NCBI GenBank assembly: GCA_025929365.1
Contig: JAICMG010000016.1
Location: 1 to 33,561 of the forward strand
Reading direction: 5' to 3'
DNA length: 33,561 nt
Source of the DNA: Frankiaceae bacterium
GTDB taxonomy: Bacteria > Actinomycetota > Actinomycetes > JAFAQI01
Notes under the pieces: generated by a model
The model's input: only the letters and a program-made list of their open reading frames with translations
Told to the model about the DNA's origin: nothing
Databases searched by the model: none
In this document: positions 8,170-16,274 of the stretch, one piece after another
Position numbering within the stretch: position 1 is the first letter of the stretch
How the letters are laid out: every line of letters begins with the position of its first letter
Translations under genes and position numbers: made by a program

Positions 8170-10940
8170 GCTGTCAGCGCCACGTTGAGGCGCTCGAGGT
8201 AGTTCGCCGCCTCGTTCCCTAGATCCCGGATGGCACCGTCGACCCCGCCCCGCTCGACAAATGGCGCGTTGTCGAGGTCATCCGCACTGACGGCCGCCGA
8301 CGTCGCAATCACATCGGCGATCTTGTCGAGCCACCAGCGTTCGCGGTCGTTAAAGGTCACGCCGGCCTGCTCCTGCTGCGCGAGCCAGGTCGCATAGCGC
8401 TCGCGAACCTTGTCGGCGTACGGGACGAGTTCGTCATCGCTACCGAGTGTGAATCGGACCAGTGACACCAGGTCGGTAACTGTGTGGCGGTCCGCATGGC
8501 GGACTCGATCGACCTCGATCGCCTCGTAGGCGCTCCAGATCAGGTCGGGTGTCCAGTTGTACGGCGGGCGCTTGATCCGCTCGGCGAGTTCACGCAGCTC
8601 GTCGAAGGAGACCCGGCCGGGCTGCGGCTGCTCGTAAAGCACGTGGAGCGCGGTGATCTCGTCACGGTGCTCGTCCAGGTACGTGCGCCAAGACTCGACC
8701 ACCGACCGCGCACGTTCGGCGTCGACGACGCCGTGTGCGTTGAGAAGGACATCGACGCTGACTTCGTCAATCACCTGGTCGTGGGTGGCGCGCAGGTCGA
8801 GAATGCGCTGCCGCAGCACGGGGTTCGAGGCGACTGGGCGAACGGCGTCGTCGATCAGCCGCTGCCGCACAACGTCAGAGTCTTCGCCTGGCGCGGCCGC
8901 GGCGGCACTGGCTTGCTCATCGGGATCGACCGCGGCGACGAGTCGCCGTACGACGTCCTTGAGCGGCTCGCCGGCGACACCGTCCAGCTCCTCGCGCTCG
9001 GCGGTGCTCAGCTGCAGTTCGAGTTTCGCGAGCCGAGAGGCGAGCGTTGCAGTCTCGTCCTCCGTAAGAGTGAGGGCGGCGGCCTTGTCGAGCAGCTTCT
9101 TCAACGAGACGGACTTGGCGCGTTCCAGCGGCGCAGCGTCGACGTAGTCGTGCTCGGTGACGCCGATCGCGTCGACCAGTACGAATCGCGTCTTGGTTTC
9201 CGCGTCCGGGGTGACGGCCTGGAAGTCCGACGGCGAGATGGTGCGGGCGCCGCGGCCCTTCATCTGCTCGAAGTACGACGCGGACTGCACGTCGCGTAGG
9301 AAGAAGACACACTCCAGCGGTTTGACGTCGGTGCCTGTCGCGATCATGTCGACGGTGACCGCGATCCGCAGCGTCGGTGAGGTGCGGAACTCCTGCAGCA
9401 GTTGCTTCGGGTCGCGGCGTGAGTTGTAGGTGATCTTGGCGGCGAAGTCGTTGCCCTTGCCGAACACCTCGCGGGCGAGCGTCACGACCTGCTCGGCGTG
9501 GTTGTCGTCCTTGCAGAAGATCAGCGTCTTGGGGACGGTCGAGCGACCCGGGAAGATCTCGGTGTACAGCCGGTCGCGGAACGTTTCGAGGACCAGGCGG
9601 ATCTGCTCGATCGAGGTGACCGCGCGGTCGAGTTGGGTCGCGCTGTAGGTGAGGTCGTCCTCGAGCGTCTCGTACCGCTCGACCCGGGTACGCCGGTCGC
9701 GGACCGGGACGACCGTGCCGGCGTCGACGGTCGAGCCCTGCTCGGTGATCTGGGTCTTGATCCGGTAGACGTCGAAGTCGACGTTGACGTTGTCGGCGAC
9801 CGACTGCGGATAGGTGTATTCGGAGACGAGGTTCTGCCGGAAGAAGCCGAACGTCTGTTTCACCGGGGTCGCGGTGAGCCCGACGATGTGGGCGTCGAAG
9901 TATTCGAGTACGCCGCGCCAGACTCCGTAGATCGAGCGGTGCGCCTCGTCCACGATCACCAGGTCGAACGCCTCAGGTGGCATCTGCGGGTTGTAGGCGA
10001 CCTCGACCGGGCGCTCCGGCGTATAGGTGTCGAGGTTCGGGTCGTCGGCGTCGGCAACCTGCTCGCCGCGCAGCGCGGCATAAACGCGCTGGATGGTCGA
10101 AATGACGACGTGCGAGGAGTCGACCATGCCGGCCCCGGTGAGCTTGTCGGCGTTGTAGAGCTCGGTGAACCGCCGGCCGTCGTCAGGGGTCGCATAGTTC
10201 TGGAACTCGCGCAGCGTCTGATCGCCCAGGTTGTTGCGGTCGACGAGGAACAGCACGCGTCGGAACCCGGCGTGCTTGAGCAGCCGGTAGGACTCGGTGA
10301 CGGCGGTGTAGGTCTTGCCGGCGCCGGTCGCCATCTGCACGAGCGATCGGTCGCAGCGCTGCTCGGCGAGGCTGCGCTCGATTCCGAGCACGGCCTCGAT
10401 CTGCGCCGGCCGCAGGCCCTCGGTGTGCAGGTCAGGCATGTGCGCGACCTTGGCACGCCAGGTTGGGACGTCGGGCTTGTCGTCGGCGTCGCGCATGATT
10501 CGGGCGAGGGTCTCCGGGCGCGGGACGTTGAAGATCCGCCGGGCGCGCGGTGCCGGGTCGAAACCATTCGTGAAGTGCGTCTCCGAGCCGGAGGCCTCGA
10601 AGATGAACGGCAAGCGCCCGTCCGTGGTGAGCGCCTTGAGCTGAACCTCGGCAGGCAGGCCCTCGGCGTACATCGCGGACTGCCACTCGACGCCCGACAG
10701 CGTGGTGCCCTCGGGCTTGGCCTCGATCGCGCCAACCGTCCGCTGGTCAACGTAGAGCAGGTAGTCGGCGCGGCCGTGACCGGCAGCCATGATGACCTCA
10801 CGGACCGCGACGCCCTGGCTTGCGAACAAGTTCAGTCCGGACCGGTCCTGCACCGACCAGCCGGCGTCGGTCAGCTGGCGGTCGATGAGCACGCGAGCGC
10901 GCTGCTCGGCGGTCAGCTGTCCCCCGTCCACAGCCCGCAA
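8166..10940 (-). CDS. hsdR: Type I restriction endonuclease subunit R (EcoEI-like DEAD/DEAH helicase-nuclease)
   Basis: PD-(D/E)xK-like 'RADYLLYVDQRTVGAIEAKPEG'; Walker A 'MATGAGKTYTAV'; 'DEAHRS'; C-terminal EcoEI-type helical region. Start TTG 10940 or GTG 10931. Confidence 0.95.
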   Translation of the reverse strand: MRAVDGGQLTAEQRARVLIDRQLTDAGWSVQDRSGLNLFASQGVAVREVIMAAGHGRADYLLYVDQRTVGAIEAKPEGTTLSGVEWQSAMYAEGLPAEVQLKALTTDGRLPFIFEASGSETHFTNGFDPAPRARRIFNVPRPETLARIMRDADDKPDVPTWRAKVAHMPDLHTEGLRPAQIEAVLGIERSLAEQRCDRSLVQMATGAGKTYTAVTESYRLLKHAGFRRVLFLVDRNNLGDQTLREFQNYATPDDGRRFTELYNADKLTGAGMVDSSHVVISTIQRVYAALRGEQVADADDPNLDTYTPERPVEVAYNPQMPPEAFDLVIVDEAHRSIYGVWRGVLEYFDAHIVGLTATPVKQTFGFFRQNLVSEYTYPQSVADNVNVDFDVYRIKTQITEQGSTVDAGTVVPVRDRRTRVERYETLEDDLTYSATQLDRAVTSIEQIRLVLETFRDRLYTEIFPGRSTVPKTLIFCKDDNHAEQVVTLAREVFGKGNDFAAKITYNSRRDPKQLLQEFRTSPTLRIAVTVDMIATGTDVKPLECVFFLRDVQSASYFEQMKGRGARTISPSDFQAVTPDAETKTRFVLVDAIGVTEHDYVDAAPLERAKSVSLKKLLDKAAALTLTEDETATLASRLAKLELQLSTAEREELDGVAGEPLKDVVRRLVAAVDPDEQASAAAAAPGEDSDVVRQRLIDDAVRPVASNPVLRQRILDLRATHDQVIDEVSVDVLLNAHGVVDAERARSVVESWRTYLDEHRDEITALHVLYEQPQPGRVSFDELRELAERIKRPPYNWTPDLIWSAYEAIEVDRVRHADRHTVTDLVSLVRFTLGSDDELVPYADKVRERYATWLAQQEQAGVTFNDRERWWLDKIADVIATSAAVSADDLDNAPFVERGGVDGAIRDLGNEAANYLERLNVALTA

Positions 10941-10972
10941 TCTACCGAGATCGGAGCCGGTGATCCGGGCGC

Positions 10973-11947
10973 TCAGCCATGCCGGCCACCCCGAGCCACC
11001 GAGCCATCAGCCGCCGCGATCCATTCGTTCACTGCCGCAACAGCGTCGGCCATTGAGAGCTCGACGTCGGCGGAGGTGGCGGCACGCTGGAAGTCGTCGG
11101 ACCAGTGCAGATGACCGTCCACGGTTGGCGGCCACGATCGCGAGGGCAGGCCGAGTTGTTGCGCCTCGTGCGCGCGCGCTTCGAACAGTGCGATACCGGC
11201 CGCGCGGATCTCGGCGAGAGTCGGCCTGCCCGTGGCCGCCGCCAGGTCACGGAGCAGCAGGAGGTCGACGACATCGCGGGCGCGGTCGTTGATCGCAGCC
11301 GGCGGGTCATGTGGATCGGACACCGCGTGCAGCTTCTGCGCGATTTGGAAGCGCATCGCGATCCCGACGAGTGTCGCAGGATCCGGCAGCCCGAAACCAC
11401 TGAGCGGCGGCGGTTCGATCGCCTCGAAGTCGCTGCCGATTCCGGCCTCGTCGGCCGATACCTCGAACTGGATGCGTCGCCACGTGACACCGCGTAGCTC
11501 CAGGATGATGTCGAATCGCCGCGGCTTCACGATCTTGGTCGGGGTGTTGATGACCTCGACTTCACCGCGACGCAAGGTTAGCGGTCCCCATGGTTCGGCG
11601 AGCGCGTTCTCGAGCGCGACGAAGAACGTGTCGAGATCACCGCGGATCAGACCGTCTACATCCTTGGTCGTGCGGGCGGTCGAGTTCAGCCGATGTTGAA
11701 GCAGCGTTCCGCCCTTGAGCAGGAAGAGGTGCCGCCCTTCGGCGTCGATCGCCCGCTGCACCGCGGCGATCGCCACCGACGATGCGACCAGCCAGCCGAG
11801 TCGTCCGCCCCGCGCTTCGTCGCCGAGCTTGCCTTCGGCTTGGGCGATCCACGTTTCGAGGACTCGTGTCGAGTGCGGTTGCTTGGTTTTCGGCGCGAGC
11901 GTGCGGAGCAACGCCGCGAGCCGCGAGCCGATGTGTTCAGTCGCCAC
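10973..11947 (-). CDS. abiEii: AbiEii-type nucleotidyltransferase toxin
   Basis: 'FLLKGGTLLQHRLNSTARTTKDVDGLI' nucleotidyltransferase motif; 'AQKLHAVSDPHDPPAAINDRARDVVDLLLL'; GTG start at 11947 overlaps the upstream abiEi stop at 11937. Confidence 0.9.
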   Translation of the reverse strand: MATEHIGSRLAALLRTLAPKTKQPHSTRVLETWIAQAEGKLGDEARGGRLGWLVASSVAIAAVQRAIDAEGRHLFLLKGGTLLQHRLNSTARTTKDVDGLIRGDLDTFFVALENALAEPWGPLTLRRGEVEVINTPTKIVKPRRFDIILELRGVTWRRIQFEVSADEAGIGSDFEAIEPPPLSGFGLPDPATLVGIAMRFQIAQKLHAVSDPHDPPAAINDRARDVVDLLLLRDLAAATGRPTLAEIRAAGIALFEARAHEAQQLGLPSRSWPPTVDGHLHWSDDFQRAATSADVELSMADAVAAVNEWIAAADGSVARGGRHG

Positions 11948-12506
11948 GGCGTACCGCCAGAGCTTGCGCGAGGGCGTCTTGTTCAGCGGTCTTGAGGTAG
12001 CCCTGGGCGTGTCCGCGTTCGATCGCCTGACGCAGCAGATAGGTCGGCGTGCCGTAACCGATGCACTGCTCGATCGCCGTGCGCGCGGTGACGATGGGGA
12101 CCTCCTGCCACCAGCCGACATCCGCCGGGGCGAGGTCCTCGTAGTGGATGACGTACGCCTCTCCCCCGGCGCGGCGCAGCCGGCGCTCTTTGCCGACCGT
12201 GACGTGGATCCGGTTCGGATTGACGTCGCTGATGCCGTAGGCGTCCAGGGCGGTCTCATGGCTCAGGCACGCCTCTGGGGCGCGGGTCCACAACACCGCC
12301 AGCATGTAAGGGTCGTACTGGCTGGCCGGGTACTTCGGGAAGCGGTACACGCCGAACCCCGCGCGCTCTACGGTTCCGCGATGTACCAGCATCTGCAGCG
12401 CGGTCTTGTGAATGCCGAGGTCTGCGGCCTGCTGGGCCGTGACGAAGCCGTGCTGGGCGGCAGCGACCTCCCACAGCTCATCCCGGCCCAACACCTTTCC
12501 GGTCAT
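11937..12506 (-). CDS. abiEi: AbiEi-type antitoxin / transcriptional regulator
   Basis: N-terminal winged helix 'LWEVAAAQHGFVTAQQAADLGIHKTALQMLVHRGTVERAGFGVYRFPKYP'; overlapping start of the AbiEii gene. Confidence 0.9.
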   Translation of the reverse strand: MTGKVLGRDELWEVAAAQHGFVTAQQAADLGIHKTALQMLVHRGTVERAGFGVYRFPKYPASQYDPYMLAVLWTRAPEACLSHETALDAYGISDVNPNRIHVTVGKERRLRRAGGEAYVIHYEDLAPADVGWWQEVPIVTARTAIEQCIGYGTPTYLLRQAIERGHAQGYLKTAEQDALAQALAVRRGD

Positions 12507-12540
12507 GGCAAAAGTATAACGGAACCGTGATACTTCTGCC
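12507..12540. promoter_or_regulatory. 34-bp imperfect palindrome overlapping the abiEi promoter (candidate AbiEi operator)
   Basis: ggcaaaagtat-aacggaaccgtg-atacttctgcc; outer arms 10/11 complementary, with inner ACGG-aa-CCGT; contains a TATACT -10-like hexamer (minus strand) 6 nt before the ATG. Confidence 0.6.
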
Positions 12541-12546
12541 AGACAC

Positions 12547-13167
12547 TCACCGCAAGATCTCGAGGCCGCTACGCAGCGCCGGCAGGGCCTTCGGGAAGTG
12601 CTCGGCCATCTGCATCAGCTGGGCCGGTGAGGAGCCCGGACGCCGCAGCCATCGCTTGAGCGCCTCGTACGCGATGTCCGTGCCCTCGCGGTGCCGCAGC
12701 CGGAACGCATCGATGATCGAGCGCTCCGCTCCGTACAGGCCGATCTGCTCCGTCGCGGTCAGCCGCAGTGATTCGCGGCCGATCTCGAACGTCGCAGGAT
12801 CGAACGCATGCCATCTGACCGGCGCGGCGGTGGGTGGTCGGCGCGTCCCACGTGGGATCGCGATGTCGATGCGACTGGGGATCGCATCAGTGAGGTCGTG
12901 TTTGACGAGCGCGCTGGTCAGACACAGGGTGGCTCTGGGCGCGCGCGCGGCGATCTCGATGAGGTCAGGGTCGGCGCCCGGCTCGATATCCGTGGATCGG
13001 TACGTGCCCTGGGCAAGCGGCTCGATCAATCCGTGGTCGCGAAGCCAGTAGATGCGGCGGTTACTGAGACCTGCCTGCCGCGCCTGTCCGTAGGAGAAGA
13101 TCGGAGGCAGAGTCGTCAACGCGAGGCGCGCGGCGTCCTCGCGAGTCAGCTCGCTGGTGGTTGCCAT
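12547..13167 (-). CDS. Second AbiEi-family antitoxin-like protein with no adjacent dedicated toxin
   Basis: ATG 13167 with GGAGGTGG RBS; winged helix 'PIFSYGQARQAGLSNRRIYWLRDHGLIEPLAQGTYRSTD'; 'CLTSALVKHDLTDAIPSRIDIAIPRGTRRP' as in AbiEi-like proteins. Confidence 0.85.
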   Translation of the reverse strand: MATTSELTREDAARLALTTLPPIFSYGQARQAGLSNRRIYWLRDHGLIEPLAQGTYRSTDIEPGADPDLIEIAARAPRATLCLTSALVKHDLTDAIPSRIDIAIPRGTRRPPTAAPVRWHAFDPATFEIGRESLRLTATEQIGLYGAERSIIDAFRLRHREGTDIAYEALKRWLRRPGSSPAQLMQMAEHFPKALPALRSGLEILR

Positions 13168-13178
13168 CTTCCACCTCC

Positions 13179-13225
13179 GGATAGAAGTGTAGACACATAT
13201 GGCCGATGTGTAAACAGTTCTATCC
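13179..13225. promoter_or_regulatory. 47-bp inverted repeat covering a sigma70-type promoter for the second AbiEi-like gene
   Basis: Arms ggatagaagtgtagacacat / atgtgtaaacagttctatcc, 17/20 complementary, 7-nt spacer; minus-strand TTTACA (13209-13214), 17-nt spacer, TACACT (13186-13191). Confidence 0.7.
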
Positions 13226-13302
13226 GCTATCGAATTGGATACCTCCCTATCGGATCCCATAACGACGTACGGGCGGGCAGATTCAACGCCGATAAGCCAG
13301 TC

Positions 13303-14145
13303 GTGAAGCGTCTCGCTCTCCGACGACCGGACACCTGCGCATCGTGCGCCACGGATCTGGCGGTCGGCGCCTGGGCGTACTGGGACGCGACCACTCGCGT
13401 CGTCACGTGCACCGCGTGCGTGGACGGCGCTCCGACGGCGCCGCGCGCGCTCGACGTCCTGCCTGCGCCCGTGGTGGCGCCCGCTCCGTCTGCCGGCGCG
13501 TCCGCCCAGCGGGAGTTCGAGCGCCGGGTGCAGCGCCGCGACGAGACTGTCCGTGCGGCGCACCCCAAGCTCGGCGGGCTGCTGCTCGCGCTGTTCAACG
13601 AGCCGGCCAGCACCCGCGTTTGGGCACAGGGCGCGAGCGGTGAACGTGCCATCGCCGCGAAACTCGCCGAGCTCGAGGGCGAGCACGTCACCGCGCTGCA
13701 CGACCGGTCGATGGTGGACGCCAACGGACGCCGGACGCGGGCGAACATCGACCACATCGCCGTCGCCGCAACCGGGGTGTGGGTGATCGACGCCAAGACC
13801 CACCGAGGTGCCCTGCAGGTGCGCCGCTCCGGCGGCCTGTTCGCACCCCGGGTCGAGAAGCTGTTCATCGCCGGCCGTGACAAGACCTCGCTCCTCGAGG
13901 GGCTTGCTCGTCAGGTCGAGTCCGTCTCCTCGCATCTCGCGTCGGTGAGCGCGGCAGTCCCCGTCCGCGGGGCGCTCTGCTTCGTCGGGACGGAGTTGCC
14001 GTGGTTTGGCGAGTCGATCCGCGGCGTACCGCTCGTCGGCCGGCGGGGGTTGGCGAAGCTGCTCAAGCAGCCGGGCGAGTTCGGCAGGGATGACCGGGAG
14101 GCACTCGCGACCTTCCTCGCCACCCGGTTCCCGAGCGCCGTCTGA
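13303..14145 (+). CDS. NERD (nuclease-related) domain protein with N-terminal zinc-ribbon-like CxxC pairs
   Basis: GTG start; 'TCASCATDL...VVTCTACVDG' cysteine pairs; 'GEHVTALHDRSMVDANGRRTRANIDHIAVAATGVWVIDAKTHRG' matches the NERD core. Confidence 0.83.
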   Translation: MKRLALRRPDTCASCATDLAVGAWAYWDATTRVVTCTACVDGAPTAPRALDVLPAPVVAPAPSAGASAQREFERRVQRRDETVRAAHPKLGGLLLALFNEPASTRVWAQGASGERAIAAKLAELEGEHVTALHDRSMVDANGRRTRANIDHIAVAATGVWVIDAKTHRGALQVRRSGGLFAPRVEKLFIAGRDKTSLLEGLARQVESVSSHLASVSAAVPVRGALCFVGTELPWFGESIRGVPLVGRRGLAKLLKQPGEFGRDDREALATFLATRFPSAV

Positions 14146-14362
14146 GGCCCCGGCGCAAGCCCTCGGATCGGTAGATCTAACTGTGTGCGTCCCGTTGATC
14201 GTGGGTGTGGCGAGCGGTCCGGAGGCTCGACGCCAACGTCCGGGGGGTGGCCCCGGTGAGCCGGGACAGCGAGCGTTCCGGCACTCTCGTCGCAGCAACC
14301 AACCAGGGCACGCACACACTTGTCTCTTACGAGATCTGCCGACCGACTTTGGCCGTCCCACG

Positions 14363-14385
14363 GCTCGGGGGACGCTCGGGGGGAC
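14363..14385. repeat. Short head-to-tail tandem repeat upstream of the excisionase-like gene
   Basis: gctcgggggac immediately followed by gctcggggggac. Confidence 0.5.
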
Positions 14386-14436
14386 ACCAGCGCGCACGGT
14401 AGCCACCGTCAAGCCACGAGGCAGGAGGCCGCGCGA

Positions 14437-14706
14437 ATGTCCGTCACGACGATTCCGCTGTTCGACGATCCGCCGCCGGCGCGGCGACCGCGGCCGCTCC
14501 CCCAACGGGACCGCACCGCGGGCGAGCCGGAAACGCTGCTCACGGCGGCCGAGGCAGCCGCCGTACTCAGGATCGGTCGCAGCAAGCTTTACGAGCTGAT
14601 GGCCCGCGGCGCTATCCACTCGGTGAAGCTCGGGCGATGCCGCCGGTTCCGGCGCTCCGATCTTGACCGGTTCATCCGGACGCTGAAGGCAGAGCCCGCC
14701 AGCTGA
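14437..14706 (+). CDS. Excisionase-like helix-turn-helix (MerR/BldC-like) DNA-binding protein
   Basis: 'LLTAAEAAAVLRIGRSKLYELMARGAIHSVKLGRCRRFRRSDLDRFI'; strong RBS gcaggagg; directly upstream of the integrase. Confidence 0.88.
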   Translation: MSVTTIPLFDDPPPARRPRPLPQRDRTAGEPETLLTAAEAAAVLRIGRSKLYELMARGAIHSVKLGRCRRFRRSDLDRFIRTLKAEPAS

Positions 14707-14788
14707 GCGACGCTGACTTGTCCCCAGCTTGCGGACTACCGCTTCGTCGTACGCCGGTGTCGTCGGACCCTCGCGGTAGAGGTGACTG

Positions 14789-15964
14789 ATGCCGAAGAAG
14801 CGCGGACAGGGCGAAGGCTCGCTGTACTACTCCGAGCCGCGCCAGCGATGGGTCGCCGTTCTCGACCTCGGCCGCGGGCCGGATGGGGTCCGCCGTCGGG
14901 TGAAGATGTCCGGCAAGACGCGCGCCGAGGTACGACGCAAGCTCGAGGAGGCGCAGAAGGCGGCCACCGCCGGACTCACCTGGGACGACCAGCGCACGAC
15001 GGTCGCCGAGTTCTGCGCGTACTGGCTGAAGTACGGCATCCCCGCCGCGGTGCAGTCACCGAACTCACTATCGAACATCGAGTGGGCGGTCAACCGCCAC
15101 ATCGTGCCGCGGATCGGTCACCGTCGGCTACGCGAGCTGACCGCCGACGACGTCGACAAGCTGATGCGCGACATGGCGAGCACCGGCTACAGCAAGTACT
15201 CGATGGTCCGCGTCCATGGCGAGCTGGCGCGCATCCTGCGGTTCGCCGAACGCCGCGGCAAGGTGATGCGCAACGTCGCGACCCTCGTCGACGTCCCGGC
15301 CGGACCGAAGAAGCGAGGCCGGTCTCTCACCGTCGCCCAGGCGAAGGCGCTGCTCGAAGCCGCCGGGGGCGACCGACTCGAGGCGCTGTACGTGACGGGC
15401 CTGCTGATGGGTCTGCGGCCGGGAGAGCTGCTCGGACTGTCGTGGACGAACGTGGACCTCGACGATGGCCGGCTTCGGGTCTCTCAGTCGCTCAAGCGTG
15501 AGCACAACACGCTCGTGGTCGGGGAGCCCAAGACGCTGCGGTCACGTCGAACGCTCGACATGCCTGACCTTGCGATCGATGCGCTCAAGCGGCATCGCGA
15601 TCAGCAGGAGAACGAGCGGACCGACGCTGGCGACACCTGGATCGACACCGGCCTCGTCTTCACGACCACACTCGGTACGCCGATCGACCCGTCGAACCTC
15701 CGGCGCGAGTTCGACAAGCTGACACGGAAGGCTGGCATCGGCCACTGGCATCCGCATGAACTGCGGCATTCGGCGGCGTCTCTGCTGTCAGCGGCCGGCG
15801 TACCGCTCGAGCAGATCTCCGACGTCCTCGGCCACGAGGGACCTCGAACCACTGCCGCCGTCTACCGCCACCTCGTCAACCCGTCAGTCACCGCCGGCAA
15901 GGCGCCAATGGACGCTCTATTCACAGCGTCAGCCGAAGATGGGCCGCCCTCGCTAGGCAGTTGA
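14789..15964 (+). CDS. int: Tyrosine site-specific recombinase (integrase)
   Basis: N-terminal arm-binding and SAM-like core-binding regions; catalytic R 'GLRPGELLGL', 'HPHELRHS' (HxxR), 'LGHEG', and Tyr in 'AAVYRH'. Appears intact. Confidence 0.95.
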   Translation: MPKKRGQGEGSLYYSEPRQRWVAVLDLGRGPDGVRRRVKMSGKTRAEVRRKLEEAQKAATAGLTWDDQRTTVAEFCAYWLKYGIPAAVQSPNSLSNIEWAVNRHIVPRIGHRRLRELTADDVDKLMRDMASTGYSKYSMVRVHGELARILRFAERRGKVMRNVATLVDVPAGPKKRGRSLTVAQAKALLEAAGGDRLEALYVTGLLMGLRPGELLGLSWTNVDLDDGRLRVSQSLKREHNTLVVGEPKTLRSRRTLDMPDLAIDALKRHRDQQENERTDAGDTWIDTGLVFTTTLGTPIDPSNLRREFDKLTRKAGIGHWHPHELRHSAASLLSAAGVPLEQISDVLGHEGPRTTAAVYRHLVNPSVTAGKAPMDALFTASAEDGPPSLGS

Positions 15965-16014
15965 CCCGCCGTGCCGTTCGAAGTGCTGGCTGCACACCTC
16001 ATACTCCGCTACCC

Positions 16015-16269
16015 CTACGTAGCGCCGTCACAGCTTCCCGGGAGCGTTCTGGGAGGCTGGCCGAAGGCGTCGCAGAATGCCTGGAAATCGGCGGCGACGG
16101 GAAAGTGGTCGACGGCCTGATGCTCCTGCCGTAGTGCGTGCACCTGCGGCCAACCGCCCGTTAGGAACATCGTGAATGCGGGCAGGCCCTGGTCACCGCT
16201 AACAGTGAAGGATCCGTCTTCCTGTCCGCGGATTACGAGCCGCCCCTCGACGGGGTGCGCCAACGTCAC
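16015..16269 (-). CDS. Small hypothetical protein coupled to the TIR gene
   Basis: GTG 16269 (or TTG 16263 with GAGGAGG RBS) starts about 5 nt after the TIR-gene stop at 16275; product VTLAHPVEGRLVIRGQEDGSFTVSGDQGLPAFTMFLTGGWPQVH.... Confidence 0.6.
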   Translation of the reverse strand: MTLAHPVEGRLVIRGQEDGSFTVSGDQGLPAFTMFLTGGWPQVHALRQEHQAVDHFPVAADFQAFCDAFGQPPRTLPGSCDGAT

Positions 16270-16274
16270 CTCCT

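Noticed and set aside
9498-11114. 538-aa plus-strand ORF
   Set aside because: Antisense to hsdR motifs (Walker A, DEAH); GC-skewed shadow ORF.
10973-12259. 428-aa version of the AbiEii ORF
   Set aside because: Extension overlaps abiEi out of frame; GTG at 11947 overlapping the abiEi stop is the sensible start.
12547-14619. 690-aa minus-strand ORF
   Set aside because: Real gene starts at ATG 13167 with a good RBS and promoter; the upstream extension is antisense to the NERD gene and of arginine/proline-rich shadow composition.
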